Part shown: piece by piece, positions 16,103-24,717 of the stretch | Numbering within the stretch: the first letter of the stretch is position 1 | Layout of the letters: each line of letters opens with the position of its first letter | NCBI GenBank assembly: GCA_943328975.2 | Contig: CALQCC020000022.1 | Coordinates: 1-64,000 of the forward strand | Length of the DNA: 64,000 nucleotides | Origin: Bordetella parapertussis | Lineage (GTDB): Bacteria > Acidobacteriota > Terriglobia > Bryobacterales > Bryobacteraceae | Direction: 5' to 3' | Position numbers and translations under genes: made by a program | Notes under the pieces: model-generated | What the model was told of the DNA's origin: nothing | Database searches by the model: none | Seen by the model: only the letters and a program-made list of their open reading frames with translations

Positions 16103-18781
16103 ATGGGGCGCTTCTTTTCTCTCGCACTGCTGGCCTCCAGCTCCCTTTGGGCACAGGGTCTCCTGCCTGTAACGACACCCCGCCAAGCCTTCGGATTCGA
16201 TATCGGCGACGACTATTCTGTCGCGAATTATTCCCAGACTGAGTCCTACTGGAAACGTTTGGATGCGGAATCCGATCGCATGCTGCTCACCGACATGGGC
16301 CCCACCTCCGAGGGTCGCCGCCAGTACATGGCCGTCGTGAGTTCGCCCGCGAACCTTGCGAAACTCGATCTTTACAAAAGCATCGCCGAACGCCTGGCCC
16401 ACGCCGAAAACTTGACCACCGCCGAAGCGCAAGCCCTGGCCCGCACCGGCAAAGCCGTCGTGTGGATCGATGGAGGCCTGCACTCGAACGAAACCGTCGG
16501 TTCGCAGCAATTGATCGAAATGGTCTACCAAATGGTGAGCCGCACCGACGATGAAACGATGCGCCTGCTCGATGACGTGATTCAGCTCTACGTGCCGGCC
16601 AATCCCGACGGCCAAGAACTGGTCGCCAACTGGTACATGCGCGAGCCCGACCCGCTGCGGCGAAGCGTGAATGGTTTGCCCCGGCTGTATCAGAAATACA
16701 TTGGCCACGATGACAATCGTGATTTTTTCCTCTCGGCCATGCCGGAAACCACGAACATGAATCGACAGCTCTTCCAGGAATGGTTTCCGCAGATCGTTTA
16801 CAACCATCACCAGGCGGGCCCCGCAGGCACAATTGTTTTCATTCCCCCGTTTCGTGATCCCTTCAACTACAATTTGGACGCCCTGATTCCGTTGGGCATC
16901 CAGATGGTTGGCTCCGCCATGCACAGCCGCTTGGTGGAGGAAGGCAAGGGCGGCTCCACCATGCGGGACGGATCAAATTACTCCACATGGTGGAATGGCG
17001 GCCTGCGGACCGTTTCCTACTTCCACAACATGATCGGGCTCTTGACGGAAATCATCGGAAACCCAACGCCCATGGATATTCCGCTGGTCCCGGACAAGCA
17101 ACTCCCTCAAGGCGATCTGCCACTGCCCGTCGCCCCCGGAAAGTGGCACTACCGCCAGTCCATCGACTATGAGATCAGTCAGAATCGCGCGGTGCTCGAT
17201 TACGCTTCGCGCTATCGCGAAACGCTGTTGATGAACATCTACCGCATGGGCCGCAACTCCATCGATCGCGGCAGCCGCGATTCCTGGACCATCACCCCCA
17301 AGCGCGTCGCCGCGTTGCGCGCCGAAGCCGCCAAGAATCCGAATAACCGGGTGTTGCCGGAACTCTACAGCGAGGTCCTGCGCGATCCCAAGTATCGCGA
17401 CGCCCGCGGCTACATCATCCCCGCCACGCAGGCCGACTTTCCCACCGCCGTGAAATTCGTAAACTCGCTACTGAAGACAGGCATCAGGGTACTGCGCGCC
17501 ACATCCGACTTTCGTGCGGCCGGCAAACAATATCCCGCTGGATCGTTCATCGTCAAGACCGCCCAAGCGTTCCGGCCCCACGTGCTCGATATGTTTGAGC
17601 CGCAAGATCACCCGGATGATTTCCGTTTCCCCGGCGGCCCGCCCGTCGCGCCCTACGACATCGCCGGTTGGACCCTCGCGTTGCAGATGGGGATTGAATT
17701 CGATCGCGTGCTGGAGGGCTTCGACGGACCGTTTGAGCGCGTGAGCGGCATGGCCGCGCCCCGGCCGGCACTGGTCTCCAGCAGCGCGAATCCACAAGCC
17801 TACTGCATTGGGCACCAAACCAACGATGCCTTCATCGTCGTGAACCGGCTCCTGAAATCGAGCCAAAGCGTCTTCTGGATGCAATCGGGCGGCGACTTCT
17901 GCGCACCCGCGAACGACGCGGCCCGCGACATCGTAACGAATGCAGCGGCGGAGTTGGGAGTGCCAGCCCGCGCAGTGGATCGCATGCCCAGTGGCTCGGC
18001 TCGCCAACTCAAGCCTGTCCGCATTGGACTCTACGATCAATACGGCGGCTTGGCTCCCTCCGGTTGGACACGTTGGCTGCTGGAACAATTCGAGTTCCCC
18101 TACCAAGTCGTTTTTCCGCAGATGCTAGATGCCGGCTCGCTCCGTGGAAAATTCGACGTCATCATCTTCACCGATGAAGCCTACCGCGCTCGTGACAACG
18201 CAGCCCAACCGCGCGCGGAATCGATCCCCGCGGAGTTCCGCCCTTGGCTGGGCCGCATCTCACCCGAGCGTACGGTGCCCGCACTCAAGACCTTCGTCGA
18301 GGCCGGTGGAGCCGTACTCACCATCGGAACATCCACCGCGCTCGCAGGCCTGCTCGGCGTGCCCGTCTCTGATTACTTAGTGACCGCCCGCCCCGACGCT
18401 GCAGAGCGGCACCTTACTCGCGACGAACTCTACGTACCAGGATCCTTGTTGCGCGTGAACATCGACACATCCCATCCACTCGCCCACGGGATGCCTTCAG
18501 ATGCGGTTGTGTTCTTCGACAACAGCCCCGTCTTCCGCGTGACGAATAGCAACGTCCGGCGCATCGGCTGGTTCGACAGCATCCCGAGTTTGGTCAGCGG
18601 ATGGGCCTGGGGCGAAGAACACCTATCCGGAGGAACGGCCATTGCGGAAGCGTCCGTCGGTGAAGGAAAGGTGATTCTCTACGGGCCAGAAGTTGCCTTC
18701 CGCGCACAGCCGCACGGCACCTTCCGGCTGCTGTTCAACGGCATCTTCTTTGGCTCCACCAGTACCGTCGTGTTACCGTAA
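16103..18781 (+). CDS. M14 family zinc carboxypeptidase-like protein
   Basis: The 892-residue protein starts with a signal peptide (about 1-17, SSSLWA). The M14 zinc motif HSNE places ligands at His127 and Glu130 within WIDGGLHSNETVG. YNHHQAG offers the third histidine, and LLTEIIGNP lies where the catalytic Glu is expected. The C-terminal half (about 550-890) is a long extension with a glutamine-amidotransferase-like look (VIIFTDEAYRAR, GGAVLTIG), seen in large acidobacterial M14 proteins. It should act on peptides outside the cytoplasm. Confidence 0.88.
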   Translation: MGRFFSLALLASSSLWAQGLLPVTTPRQAFGFDIGDDYSVANYSQTESYWKRLDAESDRMLLTDMGPTSEGRRQYMAVVSSPANLAKLDLYKSIAERLAHAENLTTAEAQALARTGKAVVWIDGGLHSNETVGSQQLIEMVYQMVSRTDDETMRLLDDVIQLYVPANPDGQELVANWYMREPDPLRRSVNGLPRLYQKYIGHDDNRDFFLSAMPETTNMNRQLFQEWFPQIVYNHHQAGPAGTIVFIPPFRDPFNYNLDALIPLGIQMVGSAMHSRLVEEGKGGSTMRDGSNYSTWWNGGLRTVSYFHNMIGLLTEIIGNPTPMDIPLVPDKQLPQGDLPLPVAPGKWHYRQSIDYEISQNRAVLDYASRYRETLLMNIYRMGRNSIDRGSRDSWTITPKRVAALRAEAAKNPNNRVLPELYSEVLRDPKYRDARGYIIPATQADFPTAVKFVNSLLKTGIRVLRATSDFRAAGKQYPAGSFIVKTAQAFRPHVLDMFEPQDHPDDFRFPGGPPVAPYDIAGWTLALQMGIEFDRVLEGFDGPFERVSGMAAPRPALVSSSANPQAYCIGHQTNDAFIVVNRLLKSSQSVFWMQSGGDFCAPANDAARDIVTNAAAELGVPARAVDRMPSGSARQLKPVRIGLYDQYGGLAPSGWTRWLLEQFEFPYQVVFPQMLDAGSLRGKFDVIIFTDEAYRARDNAAQPRAESIPAEFRPWLGRISPERTVPALKTFVEAGGAVLTIGTSTALAGLLGVPVSDYLVTARPDAAERHLTRDELYVPGSLLRVNIDTSHPLAHGMPSDAVVFFDNSPVFRVTNSNVRRIGWFDSIPSLVSGWAWGEEHLSGGTAIAEASVGEGKVILYGPEVAFRAQPHGTFRLLFNGIFFGSTSTVVLP

Positions 18782-18788
18782 GCAAAAA

Positions 18789-19664
18789 ATGGAACCCACC
18801 CGGCTAGTCCAAATCATTCACCCGGAGTACGGTCGCCGCATCGCGCTGGTGGCCGGAGATGAGTTGCATCTTCTCTCGACCTATCGCACCGCGTATCACT
18901 TCGCGACCGCTGCAATCGAGATGGGCACTCCTCTACGCGAACTCCTCAGCACGGACCTTTCCGGCATCGTGCTCGACTACAACGAAGTCCATGCGCTACG
19001 CAGTGGCTGGACCTTCCTGCCCAGCTTCGATCATCCGCAGGACCTCGCCCGCTGCCTCGTGACCGGCTGCGCCAACGGTCACACCGGCACACGCGAAGGC
19101 CGACCTGCTGCTCCCCCGTGGTTCTACAAAGGCAACGGAGCGCACCTCCGCACCCACGGAGAGGCGTTGACCATCCCCTCGTTTGCGATGAGTGGCGCGG
19201 AAGAAGCAGAACTCGTCGGCGTGTGGATCATCAGTCCGGACGGCACGCCCGTGCGAGTCGGATTGACTCCGGGCAACGAATTCGCGGACCCAGCCCTGGC
19301 GACGGCCGACCCGCGCCTCCTATCGCACGCCAAACTCCGCACTTGTTCCATCGGTCCGGAACTGGTGCTAGATGCCGAGTTCACAGACGTCAGCGGCCTT
19401 GTGCGCGTGGAACGTGGAGGGAAGCGCATCTGGTCCCGCGAAGTTCTGACAGGCGAGCGCCACACGCAGTTCACGCTAGCCGAGGTCGAAGAGCATCACT
19501 TCAAGTACATCGCGCACCGCGTCCCCGGCGACGTTCACATCCACTATTTAGGCGGCAGCGTATCGAGCTACGGCGACGGCATTCGTTTGGAGCAGGGCGA
19601 CCACGTGGTCGTCGAATGGGACGGTTTCGGCCGCCCCCTGCGCAATCTTATCGAGCGCCTTTAG
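18789..19664 (+). CDS. AraD1/GguC family protein (FAH-like fold)
   Basis: The start at ATG 18789 gives 291 residues beginning MEPTRLVQIIHPEYGRR; it lies 7 bp after the M14 gene stop. Segments WFYKGNG, EEAELVGVW, GNEFADPA and YLGGSVSSYGDG fit the GguC/AraD1 group of the fumarylacetoacetate hydrolase superfamily, in which Glu and Asp residues bind Mg2+. AraD1 members act in non-phosphorylated pentose (arabinonate) breakdown, but no sugar-pathway genes are nearby, so the substrate stays open. Its 3' end overlaps the convergent gene by 17 bp. Confidence 0.78.
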   Translation: MEPTRLVQIIHPEYGRRIALVAGDELHLLSTYRTAYHFATAAIEMGTPLRELLSTDLSGIVLDYNEVHALRSGWTFLPSFDHPQDLARCLVTGCANGHTGTREGRPAAPPWFYKGNGAHLRTHGEALTIPSFAMSGAEEAELVGVWIISPDGTPVRVGLTPGNEFADPALATADPRLLSHAKLRTCSIGPELVLDAEFTDVSGLVRVERGGKRIWSREVLTGERHTQFTLAEVEEHHFKYIAHRVPGDVHIHYLGGSVSSYGDGIRLEQGDHVVVEWDGFGRPLRNLIERL

Positions 19665-21219
19665 CCCGCAACTTCGCCTCGATATTCGCGTGATGTAACC
19701 GCCGCGATTGCTGCAGCGGTGCCCGATTCTTGAAATCACGAATGCTCGTATCCGCCCCCGCCTCAAGCAACGCCTCCAGCGTCTTCGTATCGCCGAAATC
19801 GAGCGTCGCAGCATACATTAGCGCCGTGAACCCGTTGTCGTCCGTGTCGTCGAGTGGAACCTTGGCATCGAGCAACACTGGGATCAACTCCGTGCGATTT
19901 GTGATCGTCGCCCAATGCAGTAGATTGATGCCTGTGCTCTCAACACCATCCGCGCCAGCACCCCCGGCAATCAACGCCCGAGCCACATCCGCGTGACCGA
20001 ACGTAACCGCCTCGCTTAACGGCGACCCCGCGTTCGGATCAGCCCCATCTTTCAGGAGCAACTGCACCGTAGCCAAATCCCCCGACATCGCCGCGACCCG
20101 CAGTGGTGTATTACGCGACTTCGTACCCTCAGGAGCATTCGCAGGCGCCCCAGCATCCAGCAGCGCCGCAACCTTCTTCACGTTTCCGTAGTAAGACGCA
20201 GCCATCGTGAGTTGCGTGAACGCGGGCAGATTTTCCGCAGACGGTTCGCTATAGCTAGCCGGTGCGGGTAACGACTTCGGACTCGTCGGAATGGTCGAAA
20301 GCAGCGCCATCGTCGCCCAGCAGCTCCCTGCGTAAGAAATGAATTGGTCCTTCTTGTAAGGAAACCCCGTCTCAAAATACGGCGGACTCACCTCCGCAGG
20401 CGATACCATACGCGTACGAACATGCCATGTCCCATCACGCTCCTGATCGGACAATAAAAATCGCACGCCCTTGGGAGACTCAACACCGGACTCGTGCAAC
20501 GCGAACACAGCCTCGCCAGTCGAATACGCATCCGACGCATACCAAGCAAGCTGCGCCCATCCCCCATCGGCCTTCTGCATAGCGAGTAGGTCGCGCCGTG
20601 CGCCCTCCAGATCACTCTTCTCCGCGCCGGACCAAACCAGTCCCATCAATCGGAACGAAGCGTCCTCAGTAGACACCGGGACGTTAGCCTTCAACCACCG
20701 ACGCGCCGCAATCACCCGAGGCTCATTCGGACCCGCCCGTAACGCACGCACCGCCGTCGCAGTCGCGGTGAAGACACTACTCGAATGCGGAGGCCGAAAA
20801 TCCGACGTGACCCAGTGGCCGTCCTCACGCTGCCACGAGGCGAGCCGTTGCACGCGAACCTGCGAGGCCGCATCCAAATCCTTCCCCGCCACCTCCTGCG
20901 CGATTAGCAACAAGCTATCGTTCGGCGTCGGATCATTGACCGTCTTGGCTTGGAACACATCATCGAACGTACCGCCCGACTTCCACGTCTTCTCCTCCAC
21001 CGCCGCCAGCACCCCATCATCAATGCGCACCCCGCGCTCGCGTGCCATGCGAAACGTCATGATCGAGAGCGTACTGTGATGGCAGGAAAAGCACGCCCGC
21101 TCTTTCACGAACGTCGCAGCGGACCGCTGCAGCGGCGGCAACGCCTTATCAATCGCCTTGCGAACATCTTGCTGCGATTGCCCGAAGGCCGCGGCTGCAA
21201 TAAGAAATAGGAACCACAC
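19648..21219 (-). CDS. Exported alpha/alpha-toroid (cyclase-fold) protein with CxxCH and ankyrin repeats
   Basis: I chose GTG 21219, 10 bp after the cupin gene, because it opens a signal peptide (VWFLFLIAAAAFGQ); the longer frame runs into the cupin gene. The 523-residue protein has CFSCH (Cys43, Cys46, His47), a heme c-type motif. A region of squalene-cyclase/prenyltransferase-like repeats follows (about 90-320: LASWQREDGHW, QKADGGW, LSDQERDGTW), then about five ankyrin repeats (about 330-523). No cyclase DxDD motif was seen. It is probably a periplasmic scaffold or binding protein; function unknown. Confidence 0.72.
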   Translation of the reverse strand: MWFLFLIAAAAFGQSQQDVRKAIDKALPPLQRSAATFVKERACFSCHHSTLSIMTFRMARERGVRIDDGVLAAVEEKTWKSGGTFDDVFQAKTVNDPTPNDSLLLIAQEVAGKDLDAASQVRVQRLASWQREDGHWVTSDFRPPHSSSVFTATATAVRALRAGPNEPRVIAARRWLKANVPVSTEDASFRLMGLVWSGAEKSDLEGARRDLLAMQKADGGWAQLAWYASDAYSTGEAVFALHESGVESPKGVRFLLSDQERDGTWHVRTRMVSPAEVSPPYFETGFPYKKDQFISYAGSCWATMALLSTIPTSPKSLPAPASYSEPSAENLPAFTQLTMAASYYGNVKKVAALLDAGAPANAPEGTKSRNTPLRVAAMSGDLATVQLLLKDGADPNAGSPLSEAVTFGHADVARALIAGGAGADGVESTGINLLHWATITNRTELIPVLLDAKVPLDDTDDNGFTALMYAATLDFGDTKTLEALLEAGADTSIRDFKNRAPLQQSRRLHHANIEAKLRAKGAR

Positions 21220-21229
21220 GAGAGATAGT

Positions 21230-21685
21230 TTACCGCTTCGCCTTCGCCTTGTAATCCTTCTCGCTGACTTCTTCCAGCCACGTAATGTCGCCGCGCGTAG
21301 TATTGAACTGCACCGTGCTCGCATCCGGAGCCGCGCCATGCCAGTGGACCACGCCAGGCTGCACGTAATACGCCTCGTTCGGGCGCAGTTCCATCACCGG
21401 ACCGCCCTTGTTCTGATGATGCGTCATGCCCTCTTCCACCAGCATGATCTGCCCGCCGCTATGGCTGTGCCACTTGGTGCGAGCCCCAGGATCAAAGCGA
21501 TAATGCGCCGTCGCGACCTTGTACTTGTCTTCAACCGGCGTCACAGTCCCCGTGAAATTCGGATTTGCTTTTGTATTCGGAGTCGCGCTCTGCACCGCCG
21601 CCTGCTGCCCTTGCGCAACCAACACAATGGACCCCAATGAAATCGCGGCTACGCCGATCCCGTAAACGATTCGTCCCAGTTTCAT
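21230..21685 (-). CDS. Exported cupin-domain protein
   Basis: The ATG at 21685 has AGGAG 10 bp upstream and opens a signal-like segment (MKLGRIVYGIGVAAISLG). The 151-residue product contains one cupin barrel with metal-ligand motifs KWHSHSGGQ and later PGVVHWHG. A small periplasmic metal-dependent cupin is the likely reading; many of these sit beside oxidoreductases or dioxygenases. It is the first gene of a two-gene unit with the cyclase-fold/ankyrin protein. Confidence 0.83.
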   Translation of the reverse strand: MKLGRIVYGIGVAAISLGSIVLVAQGQQAAVQSATPNTKANPNFTGTVTPVEDKYKVATAHYRFDPGARTKWHSHSGGQIMLVEEGMTHHQNKGGPVMELRPNEAYYVQPGVVHWHGAAPDASTVQFNTTRGDITWLEEVSEKDYKAKAKR

Positions 21686-21755
21686 CCGCACGATTCTCCT
21701 GGGGAAGGAGTGTATCAGATCGAGAGAACCGTATGGTATCCTTTGCCGAAAAGGG

Positions 21756-21782
21756 CCGCACAGGTGCAAGTCCGTTGTGCGG
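21756..21782 (+). promoter_or_regulatory. Leader hairpin before the dienelactone hydrolase gene
   Basis: CCGCACA (21756-21762) pairs perfectly with TGTGCGG (21776-21782) around a 13-nt loop containing GGTGCAAGTCC. The hairpin ends just before the ribosome-binding site AAAAGGAG of the gene at 21804. The loop matches a short conserved piece of cobalamin riboswitches, but the rest of that riboswitch is not present. A translational control element is possible. Confidence 0.35.
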
Positions 21783-21803
21783 ATTCAAAAGGAGTCCTCA
21801 GTC

Positions 21804-22703
21804 ATGAACATTCCAGAACGCAAGAAGGCAAGTGAGTTCCCGCAGGAACTGCTGGACCTCTTCGACAAATACGTCCACGGCGAAATCGACCGTCGTTCAT
21901 TCTTGAACGGAGCCAACAAATTCGCAGTCGGCGGCCTGACCGCCACCGCCATCTGGGAAAGCCTGCGACCCAACTACGCCTGGGCACAGCAGGTCCCCAA
22001 GAACGACCCTCGCATCAAAACCGAAGTTGTTACCGTGCCCTCCGCCGACGGCAACGGAACCATCAAAGGACTGCTCGTCCGCCCGGCCAACGCCACCGGC
22101 AAGCTGCCGGGCATCCTGGTTGTCCATGAGAACCGCGGCCTAAATCCCTACATCGAAGACGTGGCCCGCCGCTTGGGCACCTCGAACTTCATGGCCTTCG
22201 CTCCCGACGGACTCACCAGCCTCGGCGGCTATCCCGGCAATGAAGAAGAAGGCGCAGCCAACTTCGGCAAGGTGGATCGCAACAAGATGGCGATCGATTT
22301 CGTCAATGCTGCGAAGTGGCTCAAGAATCGCGCGGATTGCACAGGCAAGATCGGAGCCGTCGGATTCTGCTTCGGTGGCGGCGTGGTCAACAACCTGGCG
22401 GTCGCGCTAGGCGCGGATCTGGCCGCAGGCGTGCCCTTCTACGGCGCGCAGCCCTCGGCGGCCGATGCGTCCAAGATCAAAACTCCACTCTCGCTGCAAT
22501 ACGCTGGCCTCGACACGCGCATCACCGCTGGATGGCCGGCCTACGAAACAGCGCTGAAGGCAGCGAAGGTGCCCTACACTGCGTACACCTACGAAGGAGC
22601 CAATCACGGTTTCCACAACGACACCACTCCTCGTTATGACGAAGCAGCCGCCAAACTCGCATGGACCCGTACCCTGGACCACTTCAACAAATACGTCCGC
22701 TAA
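21804..22703 (+). CDS. Dienelactone hydrolase family protein, Tat-exported
   Basis: The ATG at 21804 is preceded by AAAAGGAG. The 299-residue protein has a twin-arginine-like leader (IDRRSFLNGANKFAVGG) and an alpha/beta-hydrolase fold with the DLH nucleophile Cys189 in GFCFGGG. Asp237 (YAGLDTRI) and His268 (ANHGFHND) complete the triad. The conserved Glu in VVHENRGL, which primes the Cys thiolate in this family, is also present. The substrate is a lactone or ester, unidentified. Confidence 0.9.
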   Translation: MNIPERKKASEFPQELLDLFDKYVHGEIDRRSFLNGANKFAVGGLTATAIWESLRPNYAWAQQVPKNDPRIKTEVVTVPSADGNGTIKGLLVRPANATGKLPGILVVHENRGLNPYIEDVARRLGTSNFMAFAPDGLTSLGGYPGNEEEGAANFGKVDRNKMAIDFVNAAKWLKNRADCTGKIGAVGFCFGGGVVNNLAVALGADLAAGVPFYGAQPSAADASKIKTPLSLQYAGLDTRITAGWPAYETALKAAKVPYTAYTYEGANHGFHNDTTPRYDEAAAKLAWTRTLDHFNKYVR

Positions 22704-22720
22704 CATCTCCCGCAAAAACA

Positions 22721-22757
22721 GAAAGGGCACCCGACCATCCCGGTCAGGCGCCCTTTC
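22721..22757 (-). terminator. Intrinsic terminator between convergent genes
   Basis: GAAAGGGC (22721-22728) pairs with GCCCTTTC (22750-22757), with an inner GACC/GGTC pairing. On the minus strand the hairpin is followed by CTGTTTTTG, a T-rich tract, so it should stop transcription of the LPMO-like gene. A T-tract is lacking on the plus side. Confidence 0.7.
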
Positions 22758-22774
22758 CACATCTACCGAAAGCT

Positions 22775-23401
22775 CTACCGCTGCCCAGGCCACCGAGTAT
22801 CCACCGGCTTCGAAGCATCCGCCGTGATCTGGATATCCGCGCAATGATGATAGGTAAAGTCCCCATCCTTGTTACGCCCGTGTTCCGCCATAAACTGTGC
22901 CACCTGCAGAGTGCACTTCGCGCAGTTGATATTCGGCAACGTAACGTCCGTCTCCAAAGCATCCGCCATCTTCGATTGATGCGGCCACAGTCCGTCCACC
23001 AACACCGGAGGCCGCGCCGGATTCATGATCACAGCCGAGACCGACTGCGGTCCCTTCTCACTATCGCGCAACGTAACTTCCGGATCTGCCGGCAGCTCCG
23101 CGCGCGAATTTACCGCGAGCGAAATTCGATAGTGCCCGGGATGATAAACCGTTTCCTGCACCTTGATATGCAGCTTCGATCCGCCGACGGCCTTGCTGAC
23201 AACGCCCGTCGGTGTTCCCGGATTCGCCGGGCCCTTCGCATTTGCCGAAGTTCCACCACACGGACCCAGCTTCTGCGGGTCACCCAGATTGTTCTCCACA
23301 ATCGCGGACTCCGGAGCCAACAGTTTGAAATGTCCGCTGGCGAACTGCGGGGCCAGGACAGCAGCAGCGGTAGCAAGAGATAAACCCACAAAGCGTTTCA
23401 T
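22775..23401 (-). CDS. SCE4755-family polysaccharide monooxygenase-like protein
   Basis: The ATG at 23401 follows a strong GAAGGAGG. The 208-residue precursor has a signal peptide whose natural cleavage (after FASG) leaves His24 as the first mature residue (HFKLLAP). That is the hallmark of the copper histidine brace of lytic polysaccharide monooxygenases. Other family features are NINCAKCTLQVAQFM and TYHHCADIQI, with paired cysteines. Oxidative attack on a polysaccharide is inferred, not shown; no glycoside hydrolase sits beside it. Confidence 0.82.
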   Translation of the reverse strand: MKRFVGLSLATAAAVLAPQFASGHFKLLAPESAIVENNLGDPQKLGPCGGTSANAKGPANPGTPTGVVSKAVGGSKLHIKVQETVYHPGHYRISLAVNSRAELPADPEVTLRDSEKGPQSVSAVIMNPARPPVLVDGLWPHQSKMADALETDVTLPNINCAKCTLQVAQFMAEHGRNKDGDFTYHHCADIQITADASKPVDTRWPGQR

Positions 23402-23501
23402 CAAGAAACCTCCTTCAGCAGGTATAACATACTGCCACCGCGCGCGGGACACTGCGGGGGTATAATCGACCAGGGTCAATTTTACAAAGGGGGACGCAGC
23501 G

Positions 23502-24701
23502 ATGCCAACATTCGTGCGTGTGGGCTTTGTGTTAATAGTGGCGAGTGTGTTCGCCTGCGCCCAAACGGCACCAGCAACTACCGCGCCGGTACCCACCGCG
23601 CCCGCCACGGGCACCGGCCCCACCACCGCCCCCACTGCCGTGCCACAGGTGGTGACACCTCAGAGCGGCAATAACACCCCACGACCGCCCTTCCAACCCG
23701 TTTTTATTTCCGGCACCGTCACTCTAGCCGACGGTACCGAGCCTTCCGATCGCGTTTTAATCGAACGCGTATGCTCCACCAACAGCGTCCGCTCGGAAGG
23801 CTACACAGACTCAAAGGGCCGCTTCAGTTTCCAACTCGGCCAGAGTCTGCAAGTGGTTCCCGACGCCAGCGAGACAATGTTCTCTGACGGCACGCAAGGC
23901 TTCGCCTCCAACACGCGGACCGGCACGAGCAATCAGTCCGGCAGCGATCCCTACTTCGATTGCGAACTCCGGGCACGGCTGGCCGGCCACCGGTCATCCA
24001 CGATCTTACTCGCCGGACGCCGCTCCATGGACAACCCCAACGTAGGAACATTGATTCTCTACCCGATGGCGAAAACCGATGGGCTCGCCCTCAGCGCCAC
24101 CACCGCCGCCGCGTCCAAAGACGCACGAAAAGCGTACGACAAAGGCTTAAGCGAAGCCAAGAAACAGAAATTCGAACAAGCCGAAAAGGAATTCCGCAAG
24201 GCCGTCGACTTGCATCCGAAATATGCCGAAGCGTGGCTGGAACTGGGCAAGACCTATGCGGGCCGTAAGCGCCTCCCCGAAGCGCGGGAAGCACTCAGCA
24301 AGGCTATCGCAGCCGACCCGCAATTCGTCTATCCCTATGAGCAACTCTATCGAATCTCTTTTGAAGAAGCGAACTGGCAGGAGCTAGCCGACACCACCGA
24401 CCGCCTGCTCCGCCTCAACCCGTACGAATTCCCGGAAGCCTACTACTTCAACGGCGTCGCGCACTACCAATTGAAGAACTACGACGCCGCACAGAAAAGC
24501 TTGCAGCAAGCCATCACCGGGGATCGCCGCAATTCAAATCCGAAAGCACACTACGTGCTCGGCTTGGTATTGGTCCAAAAACACGACTATGTTTCCGCCG
24601 CAGAAAGCCTGATGGCCTTCGCCTCTCTCTCCCCCAACGATTCGCAAATCCCAAAGGTCCGGGCCATCCTGTCTCAGATTGAAAAGGCCCTCCAAGAGTA
24701 G
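23502..24701 (+). CDS. Exported TPR protein with carboxypeptidase-regulatory-like domain
   Basis: The 399-residue protein has a signal peptide ending near FACAQ and a Thr/Pro/Ala-rich linker (about 22-60). A beta-sandwich resembling the carboxypeptidase regulatory domain follows (about 65-110, GTVTLADGTEPSDRVLIERV and later GYTDSKGRFSF). The C-terminal half (about 205-395) is built of TPRs (KFEQAEKEFRKAVDLHPKYA, KNYDAAQKSLQQAI). A TATAAT lies at 23461-23466, 35 bp upstream, with no good -35 box. It is likely a periplasmic protein-protein interaction module; a specific role is unknown. Confidence 0.75.
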   Translation: MPTFVRVGFVLIVASVFACAQTAPATTAPVPTAPATGTGPTTAPTAVPQVVTPQSGNNTPRPPFQPVFISGTVTLADGTEPSDRVLIERVCSTNSVRSEGYTDSKGRFSFQLGQSLQVVPDASETMFSDGTQGFASNTRTGTSNQSGSDPYFDCELRARLAGHRSSTILLAGRRSMDNPNVGTLILYPMAKTDGLALSATTAAASKDARKAYDKGLSEAKKQKFEQAEKEFRKAVDLHPKYAEAWLELGKTYAGRKRLPEAREALSKAIAADPQFVYPYEQLYRISFEEANWQELADTTDRLLRLNPYEFPEAYYFNGVAHYQLKNYDAAQKSLQQAITGDRRNSNPKAHYVLGLVLVQKHDYVSAAESLMAFASLSPNDSQIPKVRAILSQIEKALQE

Positions 24702-24717
24702 CTACAATCGCGTATTC

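Noticed and set aside
15887-16924. 345-codon minus-strand frame overlapping the M14 peptidase and aminotransferase starts
   Set aside because: It covers two real gene starts and encodes a low-complexity His/Gly-rich product.
21756-21803. Cobalamin riboswitch
   Set aside because: Only one short arm matches; the CCCGCCACTGT core and the loop-loop contact are missing.
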